Shown: in pieces, positions 33,790-42,814 of the stretch
Numbering within the stretch: position 1 is the stretch's first letter
Layout of the letters: every line of letters begins with the position of its first letter
Assembly: GCF_900316895.1 (NCBI RefSeq)
Contig: NZ_ONER01000003.1
Span: forward strand, 1 to 61,066
DNA: 61,066 bases
From: an uncultured Methanobrevibacter sp.
Lineage (GTDB): Archaea; Methanobacteriota; Methanobacteria; Methanobacteriales; Methanobacteriaceae
Direction: 5' to 3'
The notes under the pieces: model-generated
Databases searched by the model: none
What the model was told of the DNA's origin: nothing
Seen by the model: only the letters and a program-made list of their open reading frames with translations
Made by a program: the position numbers and the translations under genes

Positions 33790-35196
33790 CTAATTTGTTA
33801 TTTGGCCTTCAAGTTCATTGTTGAATCGTTCAAGGAATTCGTCTTTTTTATCAATAGGTATATAAGCACCGCATGCCATGGAGTGTCCGCCACCAGTTCC
33901 GCCAACTTCAGCTGAAACCTTACGGATTATGTTTCCAAAATGAATTCCATCATAGGACAATAGTCTGGAACATCTCAATGAGATTTTTAAGCCTTCATCA
34001 TCAGTTTGGGTAAATCCTATAACTGGTTTTTTCCAATTACAGTATCCAAGTATCATTCCGGTGATGGTACCAACAATTTCAGGCTTAATGCCGGTTCCAT
34101 CGAAATATTGCAAGTTTTCAAGTTCAATTATATTTGATTGTTCACCGTCACTGACTTTTTCTATTGATTGTGCCAAATTGCGTCTGTGGTCTCTGCTTAT
34201 GCTTTCAAGTTCATCCAATGCCGTAAATCTATCGCCCTTTAAGACTTCCATGGCGACTTTCTCTTCATGATTTCTTCCACAGGCGTTCATTGCGGTTGAA
34301 AATTCGGAACCGTCCCTTAAAAAGCTATTTTCATCTTCCTTGATGAAAGTGTATGAATCTCCAATAATCAATTGGGGAATATACTGAACATACTTACCAG
34401 GAACTACCTGTGAAATCATTCCTGAAAGGCGCTGGTAAAGCTTGCCTTTTTCTTCCATTGTAAGTTCGTTTAAGGTTTTTCTGTGATGCTTTTCATCGAT
34501 TTCCAGTTCCTCCAATATGGCCATTGTTTCGGCAGTATTGTTTGTAATCGGAAGCTTGACGTCATTGAAATAGGAAAGTGCCACAAACAGTGGACGTGTG
34601 TTTCTTCCATAGATGTTGATGTCGCTTTTGATGACTTCAAGATATCCTTCGTCGATTGCGTCCTGTTGGATAATCTCATTTAATCCTTCAAAATGTCCAC
34701 TTTTTGTATTTTGCATATCTCCGATTGCGGACAGCACTCCAATCCAGCTCAAATCATTATATCCGAATTCCTTTGAAAGAAAATAGCACAGTCCTCCTCC
34801 ACAAACGTAATATGACCCATCAATTCCATGATGGTGTGGATTGATTTCCAGATAAGTGTAGTCCTTGTCGTTTTTATAGTCAAGGTCCCTTAATGGAGGG
34901 TGGTGGTCCAGAATTATGATCTTTTGACCTTCCTTTGCTTTTGTATCAATCAGCTGGCCGGAACCCAAATCTGAAAAGATTGTAAGTTCATGGTCCAAAT
35001 CCAGATTGTCCAGGACGTCAAGATTGACGAATTCAATTTCATGTTCTTTATTCTGTCTGTCTAGTATGGTTGATAGTATTGCGCCTGAACAGATTCCATC
35101 ACAGTCGATGTGTGAATAAATCTTGATGTTGGATGATGATTCAATAATATTTTTTGCTTCACGGTACTGTTCAGACATTAGTTGTGGTATTTGCAT
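33790..35196 (-). CDS. DHH-family single-strand nuclease (archaeal RecJ/GAN-like)
   Basis: A 468-residue DHH/DHHA1 phosphoesterase: IDCDGICSGAIL (first Asp pair), LDHHPPLRD (DHH motif), and the C-terminal EVGGTGGGHSMACGAYI of DHHA1. Archaeal RecJ homologues act in repair and, as GAN, bind GINS at the replication fork as a Cdc45 counterpart. The start at 35196 is chosen over a TTG at 35205. It lies 5 bases from the srp19 stop, in an hemD-srp19-recJ run. Confidence 0.88.
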   Translation of the reverse strand: MQIPQLMSEQYREAKNIIESSSNIKIYSHIDCDGICSGAILSTILDRQNKEHEIEFVNLDVLDNLDLDHELTIFSDLGSGQLIDTKAKEGQKIIILDHHPPLRDLDYKNDKDYTYLEINPHHHGIDGSYYVCGGGLCYFLSKEFGYNDLSWIGVLSAIGDMQNTKSGHFEGLNEIIQQDAIDEGYLEVIKSDINIYGRNTRPLFVALSYFNDVKLPITNNTAETMAILEELEIDEKHHRKTLNELTMEEKGKLYQRLSGMISQVVPGKYVQYIPQLIIGDSYTFIKEDENSFLRDGSEFSTAMNACGRNHEEKVAMEVLKGDRFTALDELESISRDHRRNLAQSIEKVSDGEQSNIIELENLQYFDGTGIKPEIVGTITGMILGYCNWKKPVIGFTQTDDEGLKISLRCSRLLSYDGIHFGNIIRKVSAEVGGTGGGHSMACGAYIPIDKKDEFLERFNNELEGQITN

Positions 35197-35201
35197 AATA
35201 A

Positions 35202-35471
35202 TCAATTTCTCATATTTTTAATCTCTAAGCTAACTTCACGTATAAGTTCCAATTTTGTTCCTTCCCATTCAACAAGGATTCTTCCGGATTTTTCATACCA
35301 TCTTCCAGGATATGAAACTTCCTTTTGAACACTGTGTTTTAATCCGAGTCTTTTCACTGCTCTTTCAATATCTGAAAGGCTAGGGTCTGCTACGGCATAT
35401 TCCTTAGCGATTTTGCGCCCTTCCTTTATGGTCAGATTCTTATCTAAGTATTGTGGCCAAATAGTTATCAT
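35202..35471 (-). CDS. srp19: signal recognition particle 19 kDa protein
   Basis: An 89-residue SRP19: ITIWPQYLDKNLTIKEGRKI, the LSDIERAVKRLGLKHSVQKEVSYPGRWYEKSGRILVEW region and a short C-terminal helix. It binds SRP RNA helices 6 and 8 to help assemble the particle. The GGTGAGAAA site is clear; the gene lies 4 bases after hemD. Confidence 0.95.
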   Translation of the reverse strand: MITIWPQYLDKNLTIKEGRKIAKEYAVADPSLSDIERAVKRLGLKHSVQKEVSYPGRWYEKSGRILVEWEGTKLELIREVSLEIKNMRN

Positions 35472-35475
35472 TTTC

Positions 35476-36237
35476 TCACCTGTCTAATTCTTTAAATAAT
35501 AGTTCCATCATGTCCGGAACTGTGTAAGTGTCTGGGTAAATGTGGGTAATGTCATATCTGTCTAAAACCTTTGCGGTAATAGGACCAATGCAGACGGTCA
35601 ACAGGTTCTCAGACAGTAGTTTTGCAATCTTCTGTTTGTCTTCAACTATTTCAAAGAAATTTTCAACAGTCAGCGGACTTGTAAATGTGATTGCATCAAT
35701 CTCTTTGTTTTCAATTTTTTCAATGAGTTCTTTAACCGCTTTTTCATCCATTGGAAAGAGTGACTTGTATGCTTCAGCTAAAATAACTGTATTTCCAAGT
35801 TTTTCCAATTCTTCCGGCAAAACAGGCCTTGCAGAAGCTGTTCTTGGAATTCCAATTGTTTTGCCTGTGATGCCCTGTTTTTTAAACTCTTCAATAAGGC
35901 CTTCGGCAGTGAATTCCTCGGGCATAAGGGCAACTGTCAATCCTTCCTTTTCAGCCAATTTTCCTGTCTTGTTTCCAATGACTGCCAGCTTGCAGTACAG
36001 GTTTTTCAGAAAGTCCGGATGAAACTGTTTCAGTGAAACTATTGTAGTCGGGGATGTAAATATGATCCAATCAAGCTCATCCTTTTTTGCAACCAAATCC
36101 TTAAGGGATTGGGTGTCGACCGGCTTCAAATCAAGTGTCGGTGCGAGTATCGGCTCACCACCTAATTCTTTGACAATTTCACAGGCTTTCTTGGCTCTGT
36201 CTTTTGGTCTTGTTATTGCAACAACAGGTTTTGACAT
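35476..36237 (-). CDS. hemD: uroporphyrinogen-III synthase
   Basis: A 253-residue HemD closing hydroxymethylbilane to uroporphyrinogen III, the branch point to F430, cobamides and siroheme. It shows VAITRPKDRAKKAC, DWIIFTSPTTIVSLKQF, the mid-chain IGIPRTASARPVL, AEAYKSLFPMD, ITFTSPLTVENFF and CIGPITAKVL. It leads the hemD-srp19-recJ run; hemB and cobA lie elsewhere in the window. Confidence 0.9.
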   Translation of the reverse strand: MSKPVVAITRPKDRAKKACEIVKELGGEPILAPTLDLKPVDTQSLKDLVAKKDELDWIIFTSPTTIVSLKQFHPDFLKNLYCKLAVIGNKTGKLAEKEGLTVALMPEEFTAEGLIEEFKKQGITGKTIGIPRTASARPVLPEELEKLGNTVILAEAYKSLFPMDEKAVKELIEKIENKEIDAITFTSPLTVENFFEIVEDKQKIAKLLSENLLTVCIGPITAKVLDRYDITHIYPDTYTVPDMMELLFKELDR

Positions 36238-36419
36238 TTCATTACCTTCATTAATTTAATAATGTAATATATTATGTTTCAACTTTTTAATATGATTTTT
36301 CATTGTTAATATTCATCTAAAAATTGCTTTCTGTTTGAATTATTTGTGGGCATCATATTGATTGTTGCGAATGTTAACAATTATATAATATGAAAACATA
36401 CTTTTGAATAGGTGATATA

Positions 36420-36884
36420 ATGAGCAATGTACTTGTCGCTTATTTTTCAGCTAGCGGAGTAACCAAAAGCATAGCCGAAAAGATAGCAAATGAAAACGAT
36501 TATGATATATTTGAAATAGTTCCTGAAGAAATCTATACTCCTGAAGACTTGGACTGGACAGACAAGAACTCCAGATCAACAATCGAGATGAACGACAAAT
36601 CATTCAGACCGCCGATTGTTGAATCCTGTGATGTAAGCGGGTATGATATCGTTGCAATCGGTTTTCCGGTATGGTGGTATACAGCACCTACAATAATCAA
36701 CACTTTCATTGAAAGCGTAGATTTAAGCGGAAAGACAATCAAGGCGTTCTGCACATCAGGCGGTTCAGGAATTGATAAATGTGTAAGGGATTTGGCAAAC
36801 ACTTATCCAGAACTCAATTTCGCAAAAGGAATGAGGTTCATGGGTGATGTTTCAAAAGCTAAAGGATGGATTGAAGATGAGTAA
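36420..36884 (+). CDS. flavodoxin
   Basis: A 154-residue flavodoxin of the NAD(P)H-quinone-like short type: VAYFSASGVTKSIAEKI (FMN phosphate loop), AIGFPVWWYTAP and AFCTSGGSGIDKC. It probably carries electrons in place of ferredoxin or reduces a quinone-like compound. GGTGATATA precedes the ATG. Upstream TAACAATTATA (36375-36385) is a partial match to the palindrome seen at 2719. It overlaps the next flavoprotein gene by 8 bases. Confidence 0.87.
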   Translation: MSNVLVAYFSASGVTKSIAEKIANENDYDIFEIVPEEIYTPEDLDWTDKNSRSTIEMNDKSFRPPIVESCDVSGYDIVAIGFPVWWYTAPTIINTFIESVDLSGKTIKAFCTSGGSGIDKCVRDLANTYPELNFAKGMRFMGDVSKAKGWIEDE

Positions 36885-37392
36885 GAAAGTTGTGGTCATA
36901 AGCTCCTCCCCGAGAAAAGGGGGAAATTCAGATACTATGTGTGACGAGTTTGTAAGGGGAGCAATGGACGCTGGAAATGATGTGGTTAAATATTGTCTGG
37001 AGGATATTGAATTTTCCTCCTGCAAGGCTTGCTACAAATGCAAGACACCTGAAATGAAGTGTTTCCAGGAAGATCAAATCTCTGAAATCCTTGACAAGAT
37101 GATGGACGCCGATGTAATACTGTATGCAACACCAGTATACTATTACGGGATGTGCGGAACATTGAAGATGTTTTTTGACAGGTGCTATCCGGTATTCAGG
37201 CATCTTGAAAACAAGGATTATTATATAATACTTGCTGCAGGCAGCAGCTGCGGAGATACATTGGCTGGAATTAGAAACTTCATCGGTTTTTCTAAAAATC
37301 CGACAGAAAAAGAAGTATTTGAAGTATTGGGCGATGTAAAATCCCAAAAAGACAAATTGAAAAATGCATATGATGCAGGTTTCAACTGCTGA
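36877..37392 (+). CDS. iron-sulfur flavoprotein-like FMN reductase
   Basis: A 171-residue protein. ISSSPRKGGNSDTMCDEF is the FMN loop, C49-x2-C52-x2-C55-x6-C62 is the Isf-type cluster motif, and ILYATPVYYYGMCGTLKMFFDR forms the dimer/FMN wall. It is shorter than the TetR-operon copy at 21098. The start at 36877 lies inside the flavodoxin gene (8 bases overlap), so the pair is coupled and likely exchanges electrons. Confidence 0.85.
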   Translation: MSKKVVVISSSPRKGGNSDTMCDEFVRGAMDAGNDVVKYCLEDIEFSSCKACYKCKTPEMKCFQEDQISEILDKMMDADVILYATPVYYYGMCGTLKMFFDRCYPVFRHLENKDYYIILAAGSSCGDTLAGIRNFIGFSKNPTEKEVFEVLGDVKSQKDKLKNAYDAGFNC

Positions 37393-37404
37393 AAATTAAA
37401 AAAT

Positions 37405-37428
37405 ATAGGAAAGAATCATCTTTCCTAT
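37405..37428. terminator. bidirectional terminator
   Basis: A 10-base stem, ATAGGAAAGA / TCTTTCCTAT (37405-37414 and 37419-37428), between convergent genes. The T tract lies on the minus-strand side (A-rich 37394-37403). Confidence 0.65.
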
Positions 37429-38948
37429 TTAAATTGATTTGAACTGTTGTATGCTTTGCCATCAACAGTCAATGTGTATTCACCATATTCAATGTTTCCG
37501 CTCAATTCCAATGATGAAACGGTACTGTCACCAGTCAAAGTCCAGGTAGAACCTTCACCAACTTTAACAGTTGTATTTCCGGTTGAATTTATTGCTCCTT
37601 TGAATTGGGTATTTTTCATATTCCAGTTTAGGGAACTGATTGAATCAACGATGACATTGCCGGTAATATCCTCATTTTCAGTGTTTAATTCACAGGTTCC
37701 TCCATTGGATCCTTCGTTTCCCCATTGGTTTTGGCCTGATGACTCTAAAAATAATCCGCTGTTGAAACTGAGTTCTGTGTTTTCCAGGTTAATTACGCAA
37801 GCTGTATTGGTAATGTGGAACATTGGAGCCTCTTTGGACACTGGTGAGTCTTCAGCTATTGACAATTTTGAATTTTTAGCGGTGAATGTGGATGTTCCGA
37901 CATCAGCGTCTCCACTCATGCTTTGGTAGATGAATATTCCTCCCAAATCCACATATGTATTTCCATCCTGCCTGTTGCCTTCTGCAAATCCGGTCAAATC
38001 ACAATTTTCCAGTTCAATTGAATTTTTACCTTCAATGCAAGCGATTTGGGATACATAGGATGTGCCGTGAGTATTTTTAGCAGTGATGTTTCCTGTTGAA
38101 TATATTAAAGGTGATCCTCTGCCGCTGGTTTTGCTGACTCCTGTGTTGATTTCAGAGTTTTTGACATGTACCTGGCCTTCTCCACGGTCTGTTGCAAGAG
38201 CCGCACAGCTTTGACCGTCAGTGTTGATGATGACATTTTCTGCATTTATTACTCCGTTGTAGGTTGCATCAAGGCCTCTTGATTTATCTGAGTGTGTGGT
38301 TATCTTAACATTGTTGATGTTTGCTTCGGTACTTCCTTCAACGGTGCTTTGTCCAGGTTGTTCTCCGCCTCCTTGTCCGCCAGGCGCTTGTGAAGGTTGT
38401 CCGCCTTCACTGCCGTTTCCGGCTGTCATTTCGGGAGGTTGACCTCCGTCTCCGCCGCCATTGCCTGCTGCTTCAGGAGGTTGGCCTCCTTCTCCTGAGC
38501 CTTGTTGTGAGTTATCTCTACTTGAAGAAGATGCATTGGCATTGGTTACAAAAATACCGTTTGATCCTTTTGCATCGGTGTTGATTTCAACATTTGAAAT
38601 GTCCAATGTACCATTGGTATTGACTAAAATGGCAGAGTTAACTCCATAAAAATCAGCATCGTCACCGCTGGTTGCGGTATCGCCGGTTTTATTAACAGCT
38701 GAGTTTGCTAATTTAAGATTTCCGCCGTTTTTGATTAAAATGGCATTGGTGTCTGCACCATCACTGTGATAGTATTCGTTATGTTCATCCAAGCTTTTAG
38801 AGTCAACTACAAGGTTGCCTCTATCTTCCAGTGCATTCGCATTAATGCTTACTGAACCGTTGCCTGTATTATTGGAATTTGTCAGTGCAAATGCAGCTGC
38901 ACAAATTATTATTATTGCAATAATTGCAATTAGATATTTTTTGTTCAT
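37425..38948 (-). CDS. secreted beta-helix protein with Gly/Gln/Pro-rich insert
   Basis: A 507-residue protein. The N-terminal membrane or signal segment is NKKYLIAIIAIIIICAAAFAL. Two beta-helix parts full of short repeats (SAILVNTNGTLDISNVEIN, NINNVKITTHSDKSRG) resemble the carbohydrate-binding DUF4353 type. Between them (about residues 155-215) is a low-complexity insert with repeated GGQPPE/GGQPSQ units. It is probably surface-exposed and may bind plant or host glycans (inference). The start at 38948 is the ATG before NKK; an upstream TTG is rejected. Confidence 0.7.
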   Translation of the reverse strand: MNKKYLIAIIAIIIICAAAFALTNSNNTGNGSVSINANALEDRGNLVVDSKSLDEHNEYYHSDGADTNAILIKNGGNLKLANSAVNKTGDTATSGDDADFYGVNSAILVNTNGTLDISNVEINTDAKGSNGIFVTNANASSSSRDNSQQGSGEGGQPPEAAGNGGGDGGQPPEMTAGNGSEGGQPSQAPGGQGGGEQPGQSTVEGSTEANINNVKITTHSDKSRGLDATYNGVINAENVIINTDGQSCAALATDRGEGQVHVKNSEINTGVSKTSGRGSPLIYSTGNITAKNTHGTSYVSQIACIEGKNSIELENCDLTGFAEGNRQDGNTYVDLGGIFIYQSMSGDADVGTSTFTAKNSKLSIAEDSPVSKEAPMFHITNTACVINLENTELSFNSGLFLESSGQNQWGNEGSNGGTCELNTENEDITGNVIVDSISSLNWNMKNTQFKGAINSTGNTTVKVGEGSTWTLTGDSTVSSLELSGNIEYGEYTLTVDGKAYNSSNQFK

Positions 38949-39210
38949 GAAAGTAATAACTCGCAAGTATTATTTAAGTATTTTGAATAATTGTTTTTAT
39001 TTCAGAGAGTTATAATATGTTTAATAATTGATTTGGTCATATAGTGATATCAATTGTTCCTATTGCTTTTTAGGGTTTAATGAACAAATTATTTTCTAAA
39101 AATTCTTAAAAAATTTTAATAGTTATGTTGATAGGTGGGGTGTATTATACCTTTTTATATTTTGATTTCAAATATATATTACATTAGAATTATTAATGGA
39201 AATGAAAATT

Positions 39211-40698
39211 ATGGCAGATAAAAATGAATGGGGCAGCAATCTATCATTCATACTGGCAATGATAGGTTCTGCCGTTGGACTTGGAAACATTTGGAGATAT
39301 CCTTATGTACTCTATTCTAATGGTGGGGGAGCATTTTACATCCCCTATATTGTAGCTATTCTTTTAATGGGAATTCCATTCCTGATTTTGGAGTATGGCG
39401 TAGGATATAATTTTAAATCTTCTTTTGCAAAGGCTGCAAGAAAGATAAACTCCAAATGTGAGTATTTAGGCTGGTTTTTACCGGTTGCTGTTTTTATGAT
39501 TATGATTTATTACTCAGCCATTCTCGGTTGGGATGGAATATATATAATTTTAAGCTTCTTTAAGGGTTGGGGAGTAAATCCGGATGCTTTCTTTGCAACC
39601 ACTCTCCTTCACTCTTCAGAATCTTACATGGGCTTACTTGATTTCATCCCGGTTATTGCAGTGGCCATGCTTGCCGGTTGGGTAATTATTTGGTTTATTT
39701 CACACAGAGATCTTGAAGCGGGACTTGGAAAGGTTTCAAAAATATTGGTACCTGCATTATTTATCATTATGGTCATCATAGTGATATTTTCATTGACTTT
39801 GCCTGGTGCTTCAATAGGACTTGCAGAACTTTTCAATCCGGACTGGTCACTTTTAGGACATTTTGAAATATGGATGGCTGCATTTGGACAAATCGTATTC
39901 TCTTTGAGTTTGGGAATGTCAATTGCCTTTACTTATGCCAGCTATACGAGGGATGATGCTGATTTAATCACAAATACAATATCAATCGCTCTTGCAAATT
40001 CATTGTTTGAAAACTTCGCCGCACTGGGTGTATTTTCAATTTTAGGTTATATGTCATTGCAATCTGGAACTGCAGTTTCAGAACTTGTAACTCAAGGAAC
40101 CGGACTTGTATTTGTAGTTTATCCGACAGTATTTAATGTATTGGGTCAATGGGCATATGTTTTAGGACCGCTGTTCTTTTTGACAGTTTATCTTGCAGGA
40201 CTTACAAGCATTTTGTCCACAATCGAACCGTTGTCATTTTCTATTCAAAACAAGTTTGGACTTTCAAGGTCAAAGACAATGACAATACTGATTATTGTCG
40301 GCGCCTGCATATCAATGATTTATGCAACAGCATTCGGAGGAACCCTATTGGGATTTGTTGATACTTTCATTAACCAGATTGCGTTGCTCTTTGGTGTAAT
40401 TGTTGAATGTATTATCTTTGCTTGGATATTCAAGGCAGAAAAATTAATTGATTTCCTCAATTCAAAAACTAAAACCATTACTCTTGGAAAATGGTGGTTG
40501 CTGATTGTCAAATATATTCTCCCAATATTCATTTCAATTATTTGGATTGGCGGAATGTTTGACGTGGCTCACAGCGGATCATTTGACCAGCTGAACTTCA
40601 CAATCGCCTCAGCAATACTGCTATTGGTTGCAACTTTGATATTCACCATACTGCCTGCAAAAAATCCTGATTGGGATAATGCTGAAGAAAGAGTTTAA
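39211..40698 (+). CDS. SNF-family sodium-dependent transporter
   Basis: A 495-residue neurotransmitter:sodium symporter-type protein with about 12 membrane helices: NLSFILAMIGSAVGLGNIWRYPYVLYSNGGGAF (helix 1, Na+ and substrate site), the ILGWDGIYI helix, and FFLTVYLAGLTSILSTIEPLS. Bacterial relatives carry amino acids. The start at 39211 is preferred (GGAAATGA upstream) over 39196. Its terminator follows directly. Confidence 0.88.
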   Translation: MADKNEWGSNLSFILAMIGSAVGLGNIWRYPYVLYSNGGGAFYIPYIVAILLMGIPFLILEYGVGYNFKSSFAKAARKINSKCEYLGWFLPVAVFMIMIYYSAILGWDGIYIILSFFKGWGVNPDAFFATTLLHSSESYMGLLDFIPVIAVAMLAGWVIIWFISHRDLEAGLGKVSKILVPALFIIMVIIVIFSLTLPGASIGLAELFNPDWSLLGHFEIWMAAFGQIVFSLSLGMSIAFTYASYTRDDADLITNTISIALANSLFENFAALGVFSILGYMSLQSGTAVSELVTQGTGLVFVVYPTVFNVLGQWAYVLGPLFFLTVYLAGLTSILSTIEPLSFSIQNKFGLSRSKTMTILIIVGACISMIYATAFGGTLLGFVDTFINQIALLFGVIVECIIFAWIFKAEKLIDFLNSKTKTITLGKWWLLIVKYILPIFISIIWIGGMFDVAHSGSFDQLNFTIASAILLLVATLIFTILPAKNPDWDNAEERV

Positions 40699-40703
40699 AT
40701 TCG

Positions 40704-40738
40704 GGTTAAATTTCTAATTTAACCTTCATCTTTTTTTT
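40704..40738 (+). terminator. terminator of the SNF transporter
   Basis: Stem GGTTAAAT / ATTTAACC (40704-40711 and 40717-40724) followed by a T8 tract at 40731-40738. Confidence 0.7.
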
Positions 40739-40751
40739 AATTAAAAATAAG

Positions 40752-40955
40752 TCATCCAAAAAAGCCGGTTAAAACATTATTTTCATTATCGGTAAGGTTA
40801 AAGGTTAAAATACTGTTTGAATCATTATTAATACTATCAGAATTATTATCTTGGGTAATCGCACTATTGACATCTTCTGTGAAGTAGACTCCCATTATCA
40901 GACCTAATATTGATAGTAGAAATATAAGAAGTATTACAGTATTTTTCATGTTCAT
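40752..40955 (-). CDS. small single-pass membrane protein, unknown
   Basis: A 67-residue protein: one membrane helix (residues 5-25, NTVILLIFLLSILGLIMGVYF) and a short Asn/Ser/Asp-rich outer tail. No family. The ribosome binding site is weak and an internal Met at residue 3 is an alternative start. It is divergent from the gene at 41050, which is also a small membrane-anchored protein. Confidence 0.5.
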   Translation of the reverse strand: MNMKNTVILLIFLLSILGLIMGVYFTEDVNSAITQDNNSDSINNDSNSILTFNLTDNENNVLTGFFG

Positions 40956-41049
40956 ACATATAATTTTATTTTAGTAATATATAAATTAATAGAAAAGTAT
41001 TTTAATATATTCACTCAAATAACTATTGAAAGCTTAGTGAGGTGAAAAT

Positions 41050-41430
41050 ATGAAAGGCTTTATTTTATTAATATTGGGCATCATTGTCGCATTATTAGTC
41101 ATCGGTGGTGTGGCTGCAGTGCATGTGATGCATGAAATGGGCATTGAAGATGTCAATGTGGATACAGTAAAAACCATAATGGATAAAGTATTGAATATTC
41201 ATTCTTCCGAAAGTTCAGGTTCATCATCAAGTTCTGATTCTTCCTCAGATTCAGGCAATGTCATAGATGTTGTAAAAGAGGAGGTTAAACAGAATTTCCA
41301 AAATGGTGAAGGTTCATATAAGGAAGTCACCTATAAAGATGGTGGATTCAGGCAATATGATACAGAAACTGGTGAATTGATAGGTTCATCATATGATTCA
41401 GATCAGGACAAGCTTCCAAGCATGGAATGA
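41050..41430 (+). CDS. membrane-anchored protein with serine-rich linker
   Basis: A 126-residue protein: membrane helix at residues 3-25, a conserved-looking stretch to about residue 55, a Ser/Asp linker (SSESSGSSSSSDSSSDSG), and a C-terminal soluble tail with GSYKEVTYKDGGFRQYDTETGELIGSSYDSD, which resembles a single beta-repeat. The GAGGTGAAAAT site fixes the start. It overlaps or abuts the next gene at an ATGA junction. Confidence 0.65.
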   Translation: MKGFILLILGIIVALLVIGGVAAVHVMHEMGIEDVNVDTVKTIMDKVLNIHSSESSGSSSSSDSSSDSGNVIDVVKEEVKQNFQNGEGSYKEVTYKDGGFRQYDTETGELIGSSYDSDQDKLPSME

Positions 41431-41435
41431 TTAAA

Positions 41436-41720
41436 ATGATTTTAAAAGATGTGTTAGTTCATTTCAATATCAATGAGGATTTGCCAGAGTATCTTTTAAA
41501 TCAAACATTCAATAAGGTTTTTCTTGATGGAAAACTTACAAAAGAAGAAAACACTTATGAAATAGCAGTTACAACACGTCAGGATGTTACACATCACTTG
41601 TTTATAAAACCTGGTGAGGAATTTCCGGTTATTGTTTTGTCCGAACTTCCAAGCGGCCTTTTGAATGGCATGAAGTTCCCTCAAAATGAAAGTATCGGAA
41701 TTCCAATCAACAAATTATAG
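41436..41720 (+). CDS. small conserved-looking protein, unknown
   Basis: A 94-residue soluble protein with no recognised family (VLVHFNINEDLPEYLLNQTFN, TTRQDVTHHLFIKPGEEFPVIVLSELP). The double His followed by LFIKPG is the most striking stretch. The start at 41436 is chosen because ATGATTAAA upstream resembles the usual GGTGATTAA site; an ATG at 41427 overlapping the previous stop is possible. Same transcript as 41050. Confidence 0.6.
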   Translation: MILKDVLVHFNINEDLPEYLLNQTFNKVFLDGKLTKEENTYEIAVTTRQDVTHHLFIKPGEEFPVIVLSELPSGLLNGMKFPQNESIGIPINKL

Positions 41721-41809
41721 CCGCTATTTTTTCTTTTAATTTTAACTATTTTTATATAATATTAAAAACTTAAATTATAATATAATAATTTAATAATTTT
41801 GTTGATATC

Positions 41810-42538
41810 ATGGACAAAAAAGAGTTAATTAATTCTGGAAAAGTGAAAAGCGTTTTCACTACTGATAATCCTGATGAGGTCATAATCGAGTTTAGGGATG
41901 ACATGACTGCAGGCGATGGTGCAAGAAAAGAAGTGATGGACAATAAAGGGGCTTACAATGCGGTGATATCCTCTAAAATATTCAAGGTTTTAGAGGAAAA
42001 TGGTATTGCGACCCAATTTGTTGACCTTCCTGAACCTAATGTCATGGTCGCAAAAAAGCTTGAAATGATTCCTATAGAGGTTATTGTAAGAAATATTGCT
42101 ACAGGCAGTTTGGTTCGAAAATACCCGATTGAAGAAGGTACTAAACTGGACCCTCCTTTAGTTCAAATGGATTACAAGGATGATGAATATCATGACCCTA
42201 TGCTCAACAGGTCACTTATTAGGGCACTTGACATAGCTACAGACGAGGAAGTCGATATCCTGATTGAAAAGGCATTGAAAATCAATGAAATTTTAACCAA
42301 ATTCTTTGCTGATGCCGGAATCATCCTGGTTGATTATAAAATTGAGTTCGGTAAGGATAAGGATGGAAACATTCTTTTGGGTGATGAGATATCCCCTGAC
42401 GGATGCAGGCTATGGGACAGTGAAACCATGGAAATGTTGGACAAGGAACTGTTCCGTGAAGGAAAAGACAATGAAGTAATGGCAGCTTATATTGAAGTTT
42501 ATAATAGAGTTATTCCAGATGATGAAAAGGTGATTTAG
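41810..42538 (+). CDS. purC: phosphoribosylaminoimidazole-succinocarboxamide synthase
   Basis: A 242-residue PurC (SAICAR synthase) joining aspartate to CAIR: SGKVKSVFTTDNPDEVIIEFRDDMTAGDG, VIVRNIATGSLVRKYPIEEG, KDDEYHDPML and GDEISPDGCRLWD. First of the purC-purS-purQ-cobA-glmS run. A TATA-like TTTTTATATAATATT lies upstream at about 41749-41763. Confidence 0.96.
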   Translation: MDKKELINSGKVKSVFTTDNPDEVIIEFRDDMTAGDGARKEVMDNKGAYNAVISSKIFKVLEENGIATQFVDLPEPNVMVAKKLEMIPIEVIVRNIATGSLVRKYPIEEGTKLDPPLVQMDYKDDEYHDPMLNRSLIRALDIATDEEVDILIEKALKINEILTKFFADAGIILVDYKIEFGKDKDGNILLGDEISPDGCRLWDSETMEMLDKELFREGKDNEVMAAYIEVYNRVIPDDEKVI

Positions 42539-42805
42539 ATGTTATTCGATATTGAAATTAAAATATCTTTAAAAAGCGGTATGTTAAACCCTGAAGCTAC
42601 TCAAGTTGAAAGATCACTTGATTTGTTAGGCTACGAAGTTAAAAATGTTAAAACTGTTGAAACAATCAAATTCCAAATGGAAGGAGACGACAGGGAAGCA
42701 ATCAGAGAAAATGTTGTTGACATGTGTGAAAGGTTGCTCTGCAATCCTGTCATTCATGATTATAAGATTAATGTTATTCCACAGAACATGGCTTGCGGTA
42801 AGTAG
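42539..42805 (+). CDS. purS: phosphoribosylformylglycinamidine synthase subunit PurS
   Basis: An 88-residue PurS: FDIEIKISLKSGMLNPEATQVERSLDLLGYEVKNV and a C-terminal DMCERLLCNPVIHDYKINV. It links PurL and PurQ in the FGAM synthase complex. It starts next to the purC stop with AAGGTGATTTAG overlapping that stop. Confidence 0.95.
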   Translation: MLFDIEIKISLKSGMLNPEATQVERSLDLLGYEVKNVKTVETIKFQMEGDDREAIRENVVDMCERLLCNPVIHDYKINVIPQNMACGK

Positions 42806-42814
42806 GTGTATAAG

